64,000 nucleotides of DNA from Kolteria novifilia (GCA_007748055.1 CP036279.1:5394001-5458000); one strand, 5' to 3'. Positions 34,698-44,488 are shown, numbered from the stretch's first letter. Program-made: numbers and translations. Notes: a model not told the origin generated them from the letters alone.

Positions 34698-36980
34698 ATG
34701 GACGACTTCGACATCTTGTTGCTCCTGTTCCTACTGCAGGAACGCGAGGATGACTCCCAGGAGATCCTGACAGTCGCGTCGGCCCTCTCGGAGGAGGCCG
34801 ACGGCGGAACGCGCCGTCTCGGCCGCGAACTGGTTCGCCAGAAGGTGATCTCCTCTCAGGAACTGCGCGATTCCCTCAAACGGATCGCCGAGTTCCTCAA
34901 CGATCACCAGTGGAACGAAAGCCACGCCATCTCCGAATGGATCGGGGCCCTGCCCAAATCGCTGCGAAAGGACCTTTGGCAACGGCTGCCGACCCTCCCC
35001 TGGCACGTCGGCGCCGATTCGGAGTTCGGGGGCCTGCGCGACGAGGAGCCCTTCGCAAAGGGTGGGTTGGGCCAGATCTGGAAAGTGCGCGAAGACCCAA
35101 CCGGGCGAACCGTGCTCGTCAAGCAGATGCTCCCGGAACTGATCGAGAACGAAGCACTCTTCGAGCGTTTCATCACCGAAGGCCGTATCACCGCCCAACT
35201 CGAACACCCCAACATCGTGCCAGTCTACCGTGTTGCCCAGCACGCCCATGGCATTCCGCCCTACTACGTGATGCGCTGGATTCAGGGAACGACGCTCGAG
35301 GACGAGATCACCGCCTTCCACCAAGCCGAGATGACGCTTTCCGACCGCCGGCTTCGGCTGAGGAATCTCGTGCAGCGACTGGTCAACATCTGCGAGGCGG
35401 TCGCGTTCGCCCATTCGCGTCGGATCGTTCATCGCGATATCAAGCCCTCGAATGTCATCATCGGGGACTACGGCGAGACTCACTTGCTCGATTGGGGGTT
35501 GGCGAAGGTTCTCGACACGACCACCGAACCTCCCTCGGAAGCGGAAGTCGTCGCGGAGCCCTCCTCGCAGGGGACGATGCAGGGCACCCGCATCGGCTCG
35601 CCACTATGGATGGCCCCCGAACAGGCACGTGGCGACAACGCCAACGTCGATGAGCGTTCCGATATCTACGGCCTCGGAGCGACCCTCTTCACGATCCTGA
35701 CGGGCAAGTCCCCCCACACCCTGGGACGTAGCCTGATGCTTCCCCAGGTCTTGGAGGCGATTCAGCTCGAACCGACTCCTCGGGCATCCGACTACGCCGC
35801 CGACACGCCCAAGGCGCTCGAGGCGATCTGCGCCAAGGCGTTGAGCAAGGATCCCGACGAACGCTATCCGTCGGCCAAGGAATTGGTCTCCGACTTGGAA
35901 CATTGGCTCACCCACGAACCGGTCTCGGCATTGCCCGAGCCCTGGGTGCGCCGTCTGGCCCGCTATGCGATCGCGCATCCGACCCCCTCGGCGATTCTCG
36001 GCGGTCTGGTTCAGGCGCTCTTTGTCTGTTTCGTCACGATCGTGACCGTCTACGTCGTGATCTTCCTGCAACTGCGTTCCTTTTCGGCGCGCATCCTCGA
36101 CGAGCGTTCGGGGATCCAGGAGCGAACGATCCAAGAGAATATGACCCGTCTGGAACGCGACCTCGCGTTCATCGGCCAACTCGACCGAGTCTCGGAGCTC
36201 TTTCAGGGTCGGGGCAGGCCGATCGGCCACGAGGGCGACGAGACGCTGATCCCGTTCCTGCGCGATCGACCGCGTTACGATGCCGCTTACCTGCTGGAAC
36301 GGGACGCGAAGGGGAAGCTCGCGCCGATATGGGCCTTCACGCAACGGGACGGGGCTCTCCCTCCCGAACGCGTCGAGTCGATGAATCTCGAACAACCCTG
36401 GACGACCTGTCTGAAGCGTTTCGTCCACCAAGTCAAGCCCCATCCGATCCTTTGCATGATCGCTCCCAACCACGACGATCGAGAGCCGGGCCGACTCGAC
36501 GTCTACGCCATCGCATCCGTCCGGCGCGACGGGGTTCACTTGGGCTACATCGTCATGAAGCTCGACCTCAGGGGGATGTTCTCCCGCGCGCTCGGCATCC
36601 ATCCCTTCGCCGCGATCGCGATGAGCGACCTCAAGGGGCACATCATGTTCTGGCAGGACGGTGATCGTGTCTCGGCCGACGCCGCCGCCAAGGCATTGGA
36701 GGATTTTCCGACTCTCTTTCGCATCCTCCAGGAACAGGGAAAGGGCGAACACACTACCTGGGACTACTTCGGCAAGTTCATCATCCGCGCCGAGCGGATC
36801 CCCTTCGTCTTTGGGGGCGAGAGCGACCGAATCGTCTTGATCACCGTCGTCGACATCAGTCAAACCCACGCGACCGAGATCGTTCTCGGCCCGCTCATCG
36901 GGGCGATGTTGTGCGGACTGATAATGATTCTGCTCGCCTCGTTCTTAGTCTGGAAGTTCCTCCGCTCGCTGATGTATTGA
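34698..36980 (+). CDS. Hanks-type Ser/Thr receptor kinase with C-terminal sensor
   Basis: 760 residues. An N-terminal helical region (1-105) precedes the kinase domain (about 113-395): Gly loop FAKGGLGQIWKV (119-130), lysine K142 in VLVKQML, catalytic loop HRDIKPSN (245-252), DWG at 265-267 in place of DFG, and MAPEQARGD. A membrane helix at about 431-458 is followed by a 270-residue extracytoplasmic region, probably a Cache-like sensor, and a second helix at 728-755. The architecture is kinase inside, sensor between two helices. The start at 34698 was chosen because the upstream frame runs through the tandem repeat. Confidence 0.85.
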   Translation: MDDFDILLLLFLLQEREDDSQEILTVASALSEEADGGTRRLGRELVRQKVISSQELRDSLKRIAEFLNDHQWNESHAISEWIGALPKSLRKDLWQRLPTLPWHVGADSEFGGLRDEEPFAKGGLGQIWKVREDPTGRTVLVKQMLPELIENEALFERFITEGRITAQLEHPNIVPVYRVAQHAHGIPPYYVMRWIQGTTLEDEITAFHQAEMTLSDRRLRLRNLVQRLVNICEAVAFAHSRRIVHRDIKPSNVIIGDYGETHLLDWGLAKVLDTTTEPPSEAEVVAEPSSQGTMQGTRIGSPLWMAPEQARGDNANVDERSDIYGLGATLFTILTGKSPHTLGRSLMLPQVLEAIQLEPTPRASDYAADTPKALEAICAKALSKDPDERYPSAKELVSDLEHWLTHEPVSALPEPWVRRLARYAIAHPTPSAILGGLVQALFVCFVTIVTVYVVIFLQLRSFSARILDERSGIQERTIQENMTRLERDLAFIGQLDRVSELFQGRGRPIGHEGDETLIPFLRDRPRYDAAYLLERDAKGKLAPIWAFTQRDGALPPERVESMNLEQPWTTCLKRFVHQVKPHPILCMIAPNHDDREPGRLDVYAIASVRRDGVHLGYIVMKLDLRGMFSRALGIHPFAAIAMSDLKGHIMFWQDGDRVSADAAAKALEDFPTLFRILQEQGKGEHTTWDYFGKFIIRAERIPFVFGGESDRIVLITVVDISQTHATEIVLGPLIGAMLCGLIMILLASFLVWKFLRSLMY

Positions 36981-37130
36981 GGCCTTCCCCACGACCATCC
37001 GTGACATCGCGTTGGCCAACGACGGCGTTTGCCGAAGACCCGAATCGGTTCGAAAGCCTTGAAGATTGCGTGAAGTCACCGCGTCGTTCGAGAGCGTTCG
37101 GCGAGGTCGTCGACCGTCCCTACCGCTTGG
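36981..37130. other. Intergenic, nothing recognised
   Basis: Short stretch between the kinase stop and the R2/R3 pair. No hairpin or element recognised, though the missing left part of the R2 copy may be decayed here. Confidence 0.4.
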
Positions 37131-37184
37131 TCGGATCCAAGAGTTCGGGTGGCACCCTGAAACGTAGACGGACCAGTGCACTAG
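37131..37184 (-). repeat. R2 element, copy 2 (inverted, partial)
   Basis: Read on the minus strand it begins CTAGTGCACTGGTCCGTC and continues CAGGGTGCCACCC, the family head and core. The distal half is not recognisable. Its CTAG (37181-37184) is shared with R3. Confidence 0.6.
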
Positions 37185-37347
37185 CAGTCCCTTGAGACAA
37201 GCGGGCCAAGGCGAGAACGAGCGATATTGGCCAAGATCAAGGAGAACAAACGCAAGCAACGCCGTCGATTCGTCGAGTTTTTCAGACGCGGAGATTGCAC
37301 AAAAGGGCCATTCGTAGCCGGCAGCGGATAGATCAACGGACTGCCAG
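37181..37347 (+). repeat. R3 element, copy 1
   Basis: Starts CTAGCAGTCCCTTGA and ends TCAACGGACTGCCAG, an inverted terminal repeat with one or two mismatches. The core GGCCAAGGCGAGAACGAG and CGTCGATTCGTCGAGTTTTT is shared with the copies at 44022 and 60039. Confidence 0.75.
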
Positions 37348-37619
37348 CCCCCATGTTTTCCCTAGAGCCCCTCAGCTACGTCCTCGCGGCGGGCGGATCG
37401 AGAGACTCCTCAAAAGCCGTAAGGTCAGAAGAGACACCATCCTTGCACGATGAACCGACGACGCCACCCGTGGAGACGCATGCTACCGGTTTGGAGGGGA
37501 ACCGAGAATCGATAGAAAAAAGTCGGTGGCGACGACTTCACGCGCTCGCCGCTTCCCCAGTCTGTGTGATGTTCGCATTGGCTTGGCTCGCGAATCGACA
37601 CCTCGAAGCGACCACAACG

Positions 37620-38498
37620 ATGGTCCGCTATCAACGTGACACGAAAGGTCCCATGCCCATGCCCCAACCTCAATTGGCTACCGATACCGTTTGGCGAAAA
37701 CGCCTCGAGGACATCGAGTCGGATGTCTCGGAGATTCGACTGCCGAACAAAGCTGACGATCTCGGCCAAGACAAGGAATGGTGCGAAGTCGAGATCAACG
37801 GCAAGAGACGACGTATCCGTTTTCACGACTATGGACGGGTTTTCGAAGTTCCCGGTCTCTACGAACAGATCTTTTACGAAGAGCTCGAGTGTTGCTCGCC
37901 CAGCTACATCGCCAACCTGCTCCAGAGTGTCGTTCAAGAGTACGGCGAGAACCTGGGTGATCTGCGCGTCCTCGACCTCGGCGCCGGCAACGGCATGGTC
38001 GGCGACGAGTTGCACGATCGCGGCATCGACTCGATCGTCGGCGTCGACATCATTCCCGAAGCGAAAGAGGCGACCGAACGCGATCGCCCCGAGGTCTACG
38101 AGGACTATCGCGTCGCGGACTTGACCGATTGCCCCGAACCGGAGGAGCACACGCTCCGCCAAGCCGACGCCAATTGCCTGACGACGGTCGCGGCGTGCGG
38201 CTTCGGCGACATCCCGCCCCTCGCCTTCGCGAAGGGACTCGACCTGATTTCGACGCCCGGTTGGCTCGCGTTCAACATCAAGGAGGACTTCCTCCGTGAG
38301 CGCGACACCAGCGGATTCAGCCGGCTCATCCGCCGCCTCAGCCACGACGGCTTCATCCAGATGCTCTGCTACCGCCGCTATCAACACCGCGTCTCGGTCA
38401 CCGGCGAGCCGCTCTTTTACGTCGCCGTCGTCGCCCGCAAGCTCAAGGATCTCGACGAGGCGATCCTCGAGTCGCTGCAAGAGGCGGAGAACGGCTAG
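37620..38498 (+). CDS. SAM-dependent methyltransferase
   Basis: 292 residues. Motif I reads LRVLDLGAGNGMVGDEL at about 117-133, followed by an acidic loop DIIPEAKE. It is flanked by a conserved N-terminal part (WCEVEINGKRRRIRFHDYGRVFEVPGLYEQ). The frame opens much further upstream (37353), but that part is low in conserved features, and the ATG at 37620 or the pair at 37653/37659 is more likely. The TAG stop lies in the CTAG that begins an R2 element. Confidence 0.78.
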   Translation: MVRYQRDTKGPMPMPQPQLATDTVWRKRLEDIESDVSEIRLPNKADDLGQDKEWCEVEINGKRRRIRFHDYGRVFEVPGLYEQIFYEELECCSPSYIANLLQSVVQEYGENLGDLRVLDLGAGNGMVGDELHDRGIDSIVGVDIIPEAKEATERDRPEVYEDYRVADLTDCPEPEEHTLRQADANCLTTVAACGFGDIPPLAFAKGLDLISTPGWLAFNIKEDFLRERDTSGFSRLIRRLSHDGFIQMLCYRRYQHRVSVTGEPLFYVAVVARKLKDLDEAILESLQEAENG

Positions 38499-38603
38499 CG
38501 CTCTGGTCCATCCAACTCTTGGGGGGCCACTGGCTGCTTGTCAGCCCGTGCCCAAGGGTTCGGGTCGCACCGACACCATCTTCAAGTTGGAACAGAGCAC
38601 TAG
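38495..38603 (+). repeat. R2 element, copy 3 (complete)
   Basis: Bounded by CTAG at both ends (38495-38498 and 38600-38603). Left end CTAGCGCTCTGGTCCATCC; right end in reverse complement CTAGTGCTCTGTTCCAAC. It contains GGCCACTGGCTGCTTGTC. The left CTAG includes the stop codon of the methyltransferase. Confidence 0.75.
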
Positions 38604-38751
38604 GCTCCGTCTCAAGACTCGGCTCTGGCTTCGACTCGCTGCATCGGCGCGGGACTTTGTCGGGCTGCATCGACGAATCCAGCTGCTTCGCCCTCCTCGA
38701 CCCGCACCGATTGGCTGAGCTTCGGGCCGACGACCTACTTTTGAAATGAGC

Positions 38752-38906
38752 CTAGTGTCCCGATTGGCACATTCGTTCATGAAATCTCGGCACGCAGGCC
38801 GTGCGGAGGATGGCCCAATCTCAGGCGTTTTCCGCATGCCCACGGCAAGCGTGGGCATTGCAGCCAAGAGATCTCTTGGCAATGAATGAACCCATCGGAA
38901 CACGAG
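38752..38906 (+). repeat. R1 element, copy 5 (complete)
   Basis: CTAGTGTCCCGATTGGCACA on the left; the right end in reverse complement is CTCGTGTTCCGATGGGTTC. Central GCATGCCCACGGCAAGCGTGGGC hairpin, then AAGAGATCTCTTGG, itself a palindrome. This is the clearest copy for defining the family. Confidence 0.8.
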
Positions 38907-39252
38907 ATAACCTGATGCCCCTCTCTCCGAGGGAGGGGTGACGACCGAAGTCTTCCGAAGCCGGCGCGGCTCGATGCGCGATGTCGCACCGACCGAACCA
39001 ATCAACCAAGAGCCCCTTCCCCTCCCTACGCCGTCGGCTCTCTTTCGCCACCCTTGCGCGGGGGATTCGTCCCGGCTTGACGCATCAATTCGCATTCATT
39101 GAACGTATAAGGTTCTGGAGAGTACCGAGGTCGATCGCGGGGCATGCGCCGGCCCAATCGGAACCGACCCTCCTCGATTGTTCACGGGGAAGAGAGCTTC
39201 GCCGCGAGATGGCGTTCGCGGGATGAAGTCATCCCATTCGAAGGGGTCCATC
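38907..39252. other. Leader of the VgrG gene
   Basis: 346 bp with no gene. No conserved promoter identified; an AAGGGG SD lies at the 3' end. The T6SS structural genes are not in the window. Confidence 0.4.
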
Positions 39253-42200
39253 ATGTCCTCTCTCAGTCAGCGCGGTGCTAGCGCGGCGCTCGAAGTCCCA
39301 CTCGAGGGAAAGACCTACTGGGTTCATCAACTCCGGGGACGCGAGGCGATCTCCGAACTCTACGAGTTCACCATCGTCTTGACGCTCCCGCCCGAGCAGC
39401 GGCTCGATGTCCGCGGCCTTCTCGGACGGCCGCTGTCGCTGCGGCTCTTCCCCGATTGGATCGTCACCGAAGAGGCTGCCGCCGGCGACCCCTCCCAGCC
39501 GCCGCGCGAGAGCGGCCGACGAGTCCACGGCATCTGCTGGGACGTGCGTCGAGAACCCGATCCGGTCGGCCACCGGCGACGCTATGTCATCACACTGGCA
39601 CCACGGATCCGGGCCCTGACCCTTCGTCTGCGCAGCCGGATCTTTCAGCAGAAGACGGCCCCCGAGATCCTCGAAGCCGCGCTGGCCGACGTTGACGTCA
39701 AGCCGCAGCTCCGCCGCGACTACTTCCCCCACAACTACTGCGCTCAGTACCAGGAGTCCGACTGGGCGTTCCTCTCCCGGCTGATGGAGGAAGAGGGGAT
39801 CTTCTACCGCTTCGAGCAGGGCGATTCAACGGAACGGCTCATTCTCGCCGACACGTCGCTGGAAGCCCCGACGGTCTCCTGGCCGAACTCCCCGGAGTCG
39901 GGAACGGTCGGTTTCGACGCGATCGCGATCGAGGAGCAACATCGGCGTCCCTGTGTCTCGCGTGTCGAGCGCGTGCTGCAACTGCGCAGCACGTCGTTCA
40001 CGCACGAGGACTACGCCCACGAGATCGCCAACCAAGCGCCCAGCGCGGTCCATTCCCTCCCCGGTGACGTGACCGAAGGTTGGCCCAAGCACCTCGAGGT
40101 CCGCCGTCCCCTCGCGGGTGCGGCCCATCGACTCGACAGCGTCGGCCCCCAGCGGCAAGAGCAACCCGAGCAGCTTGGCTGGATCGACATGCTCCTAGGG
40201 CGAGCGGCGGAGATGGAGGCCGAACGGGCTCGGGCCGATACCGACCAGCTCGTCGGGACGGCCAACATCCCCCACTTCAGCGCCGGCAGCAGCTTCACGC
40301 TGACCGACACCCCCGCCGAGGGGGAGGATGACGGCCGCTATCTGCTGACCGAGGTCGAGCACGACCTCGACGGGGACGTCTACCAGACCCAGTTCCGCGC
40401 CATCGACGCCGAGTGGCACTTTCGCCCGCCGAAGAAGACACCGATCCCGCGGATGAACGGCCCGCACAGCGCCCGCGTCGTCGGCCCCGAGGGGGAGGAG
40501 ATTCACACCGACAAGTATGGCCGCATCAAGGTGACCTTCCCCTGGTCCCTGCCCGAGGATGGCGAACAGACCTCGTGCTGGATGCGCGTCTCGCAGTCAT
40601 GGGCCGGCGGCCAGTGGGGCATGCTCGCCCTGCCGCGCGTCGGGCAAGAGGTCATCGTCGACTTTCACGACGGCGACCCCGATCAGCCCTTCGTCGCTGG
40701 TTCGGTCTACAACTCGTCCCAGCCTGCCCCCGCGAGCTTGCCGGAGGAACGGACCCGGTTCATGATCAAGTCGAAGACGCATCAAGGCACCGACTTCCAC
40801 GGCTTGATGTTCGACGATCAGTCCTCCCAACCGGCGGTGCAAGTCCGCTCCGATGGCACCTACCATCTCCAGGCGAAGGACAACGCCGGTCACGACTACG
40901 GTGGCAAGTTCGTCGAGACCCACCGCGACGCGCGTGTCTCGCTGGTCGGTGGGTTGCCCTTCATTCATCCACCCAGCAACGCCCTGATCAGTGACTCCGG
41001 CAGCGGCGCGGGATCGGGCGGCGATTCCTCAACGTACCAAAAGATCCAGGTCAGCGACGTTCCCAAGGAGAACTGGGCCTTCAACTCCTGGTCGGATTTG
41101 AAGACGACCGCGACCCATCCGACGGTGCGAACCCAGTTGACCACCGGTGCCGCGCTCGACGGTGTGCTCGGCCTGTCCCAAGACGTCACCGTCGGCAACT
41201 TCAGCCGGATGACGATCGACCCGACCCTCTCGTTCCTACTCACCCCCTTCGCGGCCGCAGCCCCCTTCGCCTCGCTGGCGGGTTCGACTTACACGACGCT
41301 CGGGCACGAGAATTTCCTTCACTACGGCACGCGGTACACCTGTCACGGCGGTCCGACGTTCAACTACTACAACCGTACGCTCCTGAATCCCTTCATGGCG
41401 ATTTACGCGATCATCAACGGCTTGCAGTTCTTCCTAACGATGGGCAACCCGAACTACACCGGCCTGACCGCCGCGGCGATCTCCGAACTCGTCAAGGAAG
41501 TGATGATCCTCATCATGCGTCTGACGGCGCAAGCCACTTATGCCTACGACGCGACCCTGTCGCTACTGGGCTGCATCAAGAGCGGCGCGACCAACGCCGG
41601 TAATGGGAACTTCCAAACCGCGATGAGCTACTTTGGCCAGGCGGGAAGCCAACTGGAAAACTCGACCGAATTGCTCCTCGATTTCGGCTTGTCCAACGGC
41701 AACTCGCAAGCCCTCCGCGTCACGGGCGCTAGTCACTCGATCAACCTGGGACAGACCGACACCTACACCGTTCGCAAACTGAACACCCAGCAAACGCTCG
41801 TCGTCGAAGATGGCTACTCCATGATCGGCACCGAGGAAGCGACGCTCACCTTGGGCAATCCGTCGGCGATTCCGCAATCGATCACCGGCGCGGAGCTGAC
41901 CACCACCGCCGAGGGTGAGATCAGGATCAACAAGGACAGCTACGGCGACTACGGCCACACGCTCTTGATGGCCAAGAACCAGTTCGATCTCACGTCCAAG
42001 AATACGGGCATCGCCAATTCCGGGACGTTCTTCAATCTCAACGCCACCGCGGCCGGAACCACGATGGTCGCCTCGAAGGTCCTTACCTTGCAATCTCGCA
42101 ACAAGTGCCTTCCGATCCCCCCCACCTGCGTCGTCAGTCTCAACAACGGCACGCTGACGCTCACGGGAACCGCCATCAACATCGAGTCCCTCGGCACGTT

Positions 42201-42390
42201 GACGATCTCCGCCGCCGAGGAGATCAGCTTCGACGCGCCGATCGTCAGCGGCCTGGAAGCGGCCAATTTGGCGGCCGCCGGACAGGTCATCGCCAGCTCG
42301 ATCGAGCAAGCCGGAAACGAGGAGATCGACGATCTGGCCACCGAGGCGGCCGGTATCGCGAGCATCATTTCGGAGATGGCGTGGCTATAG
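39253..42390 (+). CDS. vgrG: Type VI secretion spike protein VgrG with extended C-terminus
   Basis: 1045 residues. The first about 600 are VgrG: gp27-like part (YEFTIVLTLP..., RDYFPHNYCAQYQESDWAFLSRLMEEEGIFYRFE), then the gp5-like OB domain (DKYGRIKVTFPW, SCWMRVSQSWAGGQWGMLALPRVGQEVIVDF, DPDQPFVAGSVYN). After a Gly/Ser linker (about 575-600) there is an extension with hydrophobic helices (about 660-760, e.g. LNPFMAIYAIINGLQFFLTM) and then beta-strand repeats (820-1000) resembling the VgrG beta-prism tip. The ATG at 39253 has AAGGGG upstream. Either an evolved VgrG effector or a structural elongation. It needles the effector across target membranes in known T6SS. Confidence 0.88.
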   Translation: MSSLSQRGASAALEVPLEGKTYWVHQLRGREAISELYEFTIVLTLPPEQRLDVRGLLGRPLSLRLFPDWIVTEEAAAGDPSQPPRESGRRVHGICWDVRREPDPVGHRRRYVITLAPRIRALTLRLRSRIFQQKTAPEILEAALADVDVKPQLRRDYFPHNYCAQYQESDWAFLSRLMEEEGIFYRFEQGDSTERLILADTSLEAPTVSWPNSPESGTVGFDAIAIEEQHRRPCVSRVERVLQLRSTSFTHEDYAHEIANQAPSAVHSLPGDVTEGWPKHLEVRRPLAGAAHRLDSVGPQRQEQPEQLGWIDMLLGRAAEMEAERARADTDQLVGTANIPHFSAGSSFTLTDTPAEGEDDGRYLLTEVEHDLDGDVYQTQFRAIDAEWHFRPPKKTPIPRMNGPHSARVVGPEGEEIHTDKYGRIKVTFPWSLPEDGEQTSCWMRVSQSWAGGQWGMLALPRVGQEVIVDFHDGDPDQPFVAGSVYNSSQPAPASLPEERTRFMIKSKTHQGTDFHGLMFDDQSSQPAVQVRSDGTYHLQAKDNAGHDYGGKFVETHRDARVSLVGGLPFIHPPSNALISDSGSGAGSGGDSSTYQKIQVSDVPKENWAFNSWSDLKTTATHPTVRTQLTTGAALDGVLGLSQDVTVGNFSRMTIDPTLSFLLTPFAAAAPFASLAGSTYTTLGHENFLHYGTRYTCHGGPTFNYYNRTLLNPFMAIYAIINGLQFFLTMGNPNYTGLTAAAISELVKEVMILIMRLTAQATYAYDATLSLLGCIKSGATNAGNGNFQTAMSYFGQAGSQLENSTELLLDFGLSNGNSQALRVTGASHSINLGQTDTYTVRKLNTQQTLVVEDGYSMIGTEEATLTLGNPSAIPQSITGAELTTTAEGEIRINKDSYGDYGHTLLMAKNQFDLTSKNTGIANSGTFFNLNATAAGTTMVASKVLTLQSRNKCLPIPPTCVVSLNNGTLTLTGTAINIESLGTLTISAAEEISFDAPIVSGLEAANLAAAGQVIASSIEQAGNEEIDDLATEAAGIASIISEMAWL

Positions 42391-42456
42391 TAACTGGCGA
42401 TCGCCGCCCTCGTTCCCATACTACAGGGAAGATTCGCCCAGACCGGTGAGGACCCG

Positions 42457-44025
42457 ATGTTCGACGAACTGGAACAGAAACTGGCGAAGCTGAGGCAAGC
42501 CCTCGCGGAGGCGGCCGACCACCTCGAGGAAAGTCGCCCCGAGCTTTCCGCCGGCGATGGCTCCCTCTTCGAGAATTTGCGGTCTCAATTGCGCGAGGTC
42601 TTCGCCACCCACCTACCCGAGATCGAAAAGCGGGCCGACGAGTCGCGGACCATGCACGCCGACGCCCGGCGCATGCACGAGGAGGGCGTCCGCCGCTACA
42701 AGGAACTCGAGCAGGCCCTCGCCAAGCACCGCGAAGCCAGGACCGCCCACGAGCATCCCATCCTCTCGGACATCGACTCTTGGCAGCAGCGACTTCGCGA
42801 GGCCGTCGCCGAACTCGAAGAGAGCGGCGCGATCTGGTGGACGGTCGTCTCTCTTTGCGCGCTCGAGGCCGGCGACGTCATCACGTTCGACCGAGAGACC
42901 GAGATCGCCACCGCCATGGCCGCCCTCTGGGTCGCCGCTCCCGACCAGACCGAACGAACCGCTCTCGGCAGCACCCTCATCGGTGACGTGAGGTCGGCGA
43001 CCGCGAAGCTTCTCCTCTGTTCGCTCGTGGTCAGCCATCGGAAGATGCGGCGTCTCTCTCAACGGTCCCCCCACTCGCTCGCGGCACAAGTCGTCAGCAA
43101 TGCCATCCGCAAGGGACTCGGTCCAACCCACCTCTCCAACTATCAGTCGGCGGTCGACCTCGCCGTGATGATGGGCCAGGGCGAACTCGCCCTCGACGAC
43201 CACACGAAACCGAAACTGCCCGAACGTGGCTACGCCAACTGGATCAGCGAGGAGTCGAGCACCGCCCGGCTCGACGCGGCCCCCTCGATCGGACTGGTCC
43301 TCACGCCGACGTCGCGAGTACACCCTTGGCCGCTCGTCCAGGTCGAAGAGGTTCTTGCCCGCTGCGTCGAAACCGTCTGCAGAATCTCGGCGTCCTCCAC
43401 CGAGCCGATCGATCGGCTCGCCTCGCGATTCCTTGGCCAATGTGGGAAGTCCCCCGCCGACGTGCCCGCGACCCCGGGATCGCTCCGGGACTGGGTCTAC
43501 GATTCGGGCTCCGCGCTCGAACGACCCAACGATGGAGGGACTCCCTCGAGTCTGGTCTCTCCTCCGGCCACCGACGACTCGGTCACCGATCGGGAGCTAA
43601 CCGCGACCGACATGGCCGAACCGCGACGAAGCAACTCCCTCGAGGGCTGGGTCTTTCCCAATCGCGACTCCAGAAACGACGCATCAGGATTTCCGTCCCG
43701 CAACGAGGAAAGCCGTGCCGGCGGCGACGGCAACAAGGTCGTCAACGTCCCCTTCCGAGAGACCGGCGACTCCGACCAGTCCTCCGAGGGCGACGATCCG
43801 CTTCGTTCCTCCCAGTGGCTCGCCGCCAGCGACTTCTCCGACTTTTTAGGGCCCAAGTCAGTGACGGGAGACGCGACGCCGGGATCAACGCTCCCCGCCG
43901 ACACGGAGCGTGAACGTCGGCAGCGCTTCGAGGACTACGTCAAGGAATCACTCGCCGACTCGGGTGAACTTCGCCCCGAACAGATCGACGGTCCAAGCGA
44001 AACGGACAACGACGATCGCTCCTAG
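42457..44025 (+). CDS. Unrecognised protein downstream of VgrG
   Basis: 522 residues, not recognised. Residues 1-110 form a long coiled coil (heptad LEQKLAKLRQALAEAADHLEE, then KELEQALAKHREA). A globular region from about 115 to 340 (AIWWTVVSLCALEAGDVITFDRETEI...) follows, and the last 180 residues are Ser/Asp/Glu-rich and probably disordered. ATG with GAGG upstream, 66 bp after vgrG, so likely co-transcribed. By position it could be a T6SS effector, adaptor or tail-associated protein; sequence gives no catalytic motif. The TAG stop forms the CTAG end of an R3 element. Confidence 0.72.
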   Translation: MFDELEQKLAKLRQALAEAADHLEESRPELSAGDGSLFENLRSQLREVFATHLPEIEKRADESRTMHADARRMHEEGVRRYKELEQALAKHREARTAHEHPILSDIDSWQQRLREAVAELEESGAIWWTVVSLCALEAGDVITFDRETEIATAMAALWVAAPDQTERTALGSTLIGDVRSATAKLLLCSLVVSHRKMRRLSQRSPHSLAAQVVSNAIRKGLGPTHLSNYQSAVDLAVMMGQGELALDDHTKPKLPERGYANWISEESSTARLDAAPSIGLVLTPTSRVHPWPLVQVEEVLARCVETVCRISASSTEPIDRLASRFLGQCGKSPADVPATPGSLRDWVYDSGSALERPNDGGTPSSLVSPPATDDSVTDRELTATDMAEPRRSNSLEGWVFPNRDSRNDASGFPSRNEESRAGGDGNKVVNVPFRETGDSDQSSEGDDPLRSSQWLAASDFSDFLGPKSVTGDATPGSTLPADTERERRQRFEDYVKESLADSGELRPEQIDGPSETDNDDRS

Positions 44026-44188
44026 CAGCCCGTTGAATTAAGCGGACCAAGACGAGAACGAGCGATGTTGGCCAAAATCGAGGAGAAGAAACGCAGGCGA
44101 ATCCGTAGATTCGTCGAGTTTCGACAATGCGGAAATTGGCCAAGAGGGCCGTTCGTAACCGGCAGCGAATAGATCAACGGGCTGCTCG
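44022..44188 (+). repeat. R3 element, copy 2
   Basis: Left end CTAGCAGCCCGTTGA; right end TCAACGGGCTGCTCG, a 13-bp perfect inverted terminal repeat (AGCAGCCCGTTGA/TCAACGGGCTGCT). It begins on the stop codon of the upstream gene and shares CTCG with the next element. Confidence 0.8.
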
Positions 44189-44292
44189 TGCTCGGGTCCA
44201 ACGGAAAGTTTGCGTTGCAATGGGCCCAATCTCTTGGCACTGGCTGACAAGCAGCAAGTGGCACCCAGACTTCCGATGGACCAGCAAACTAG
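44185..44292 (-). repeat. R2 element, copy 4 (inverted, complete)
   Basis: Minus-strand start CTAGTTTGCTGGTCCATCGG; opposite end CTCGTGCTCGGGTCCAACGG, again an inverted pair. It shares one tetranucleotide with R3 on its left and one (CTAG, 44289-44292) with R1 on its right. Confidence 0.8.
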
Positions 44293-44488
44293 TGTCGCGA
44301 AAGGTCAATTCATCGCCAAAAGATCTCTTGGGCGCCAAGACCCTCTTGGGCGCCATGCTCATGCTCGCCGTGGGCATGTTCAAGAGACTCACGCTCGCCG
44401 TGGGCAGGCGCGAAGCCGCTGTGATTCAGTAGGCTCCCACACGAATACTGGTCGAGGTTTCCGACAACGAACTTGCCCATCAGGACTC
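44289..44488 (-). repeat. R1 element, copy 6 (inverted)
   Basis: On the minus strand it starts GAGTCCTGATGGGCAAGTTC and ends CGATGAATTGACC...CGACACTAG. It has two hairpin units (GCCCACGGCGAGCGTGAG and a second GCCCACGGCGAGCATGAG) and doubled GCGCCCAAGAG motifs. Confidence 0.75.

Noticed and set aside
35604-36869. 421-residue antisense ORF
   Set aside because: Shadow of the receptor kinase gene.
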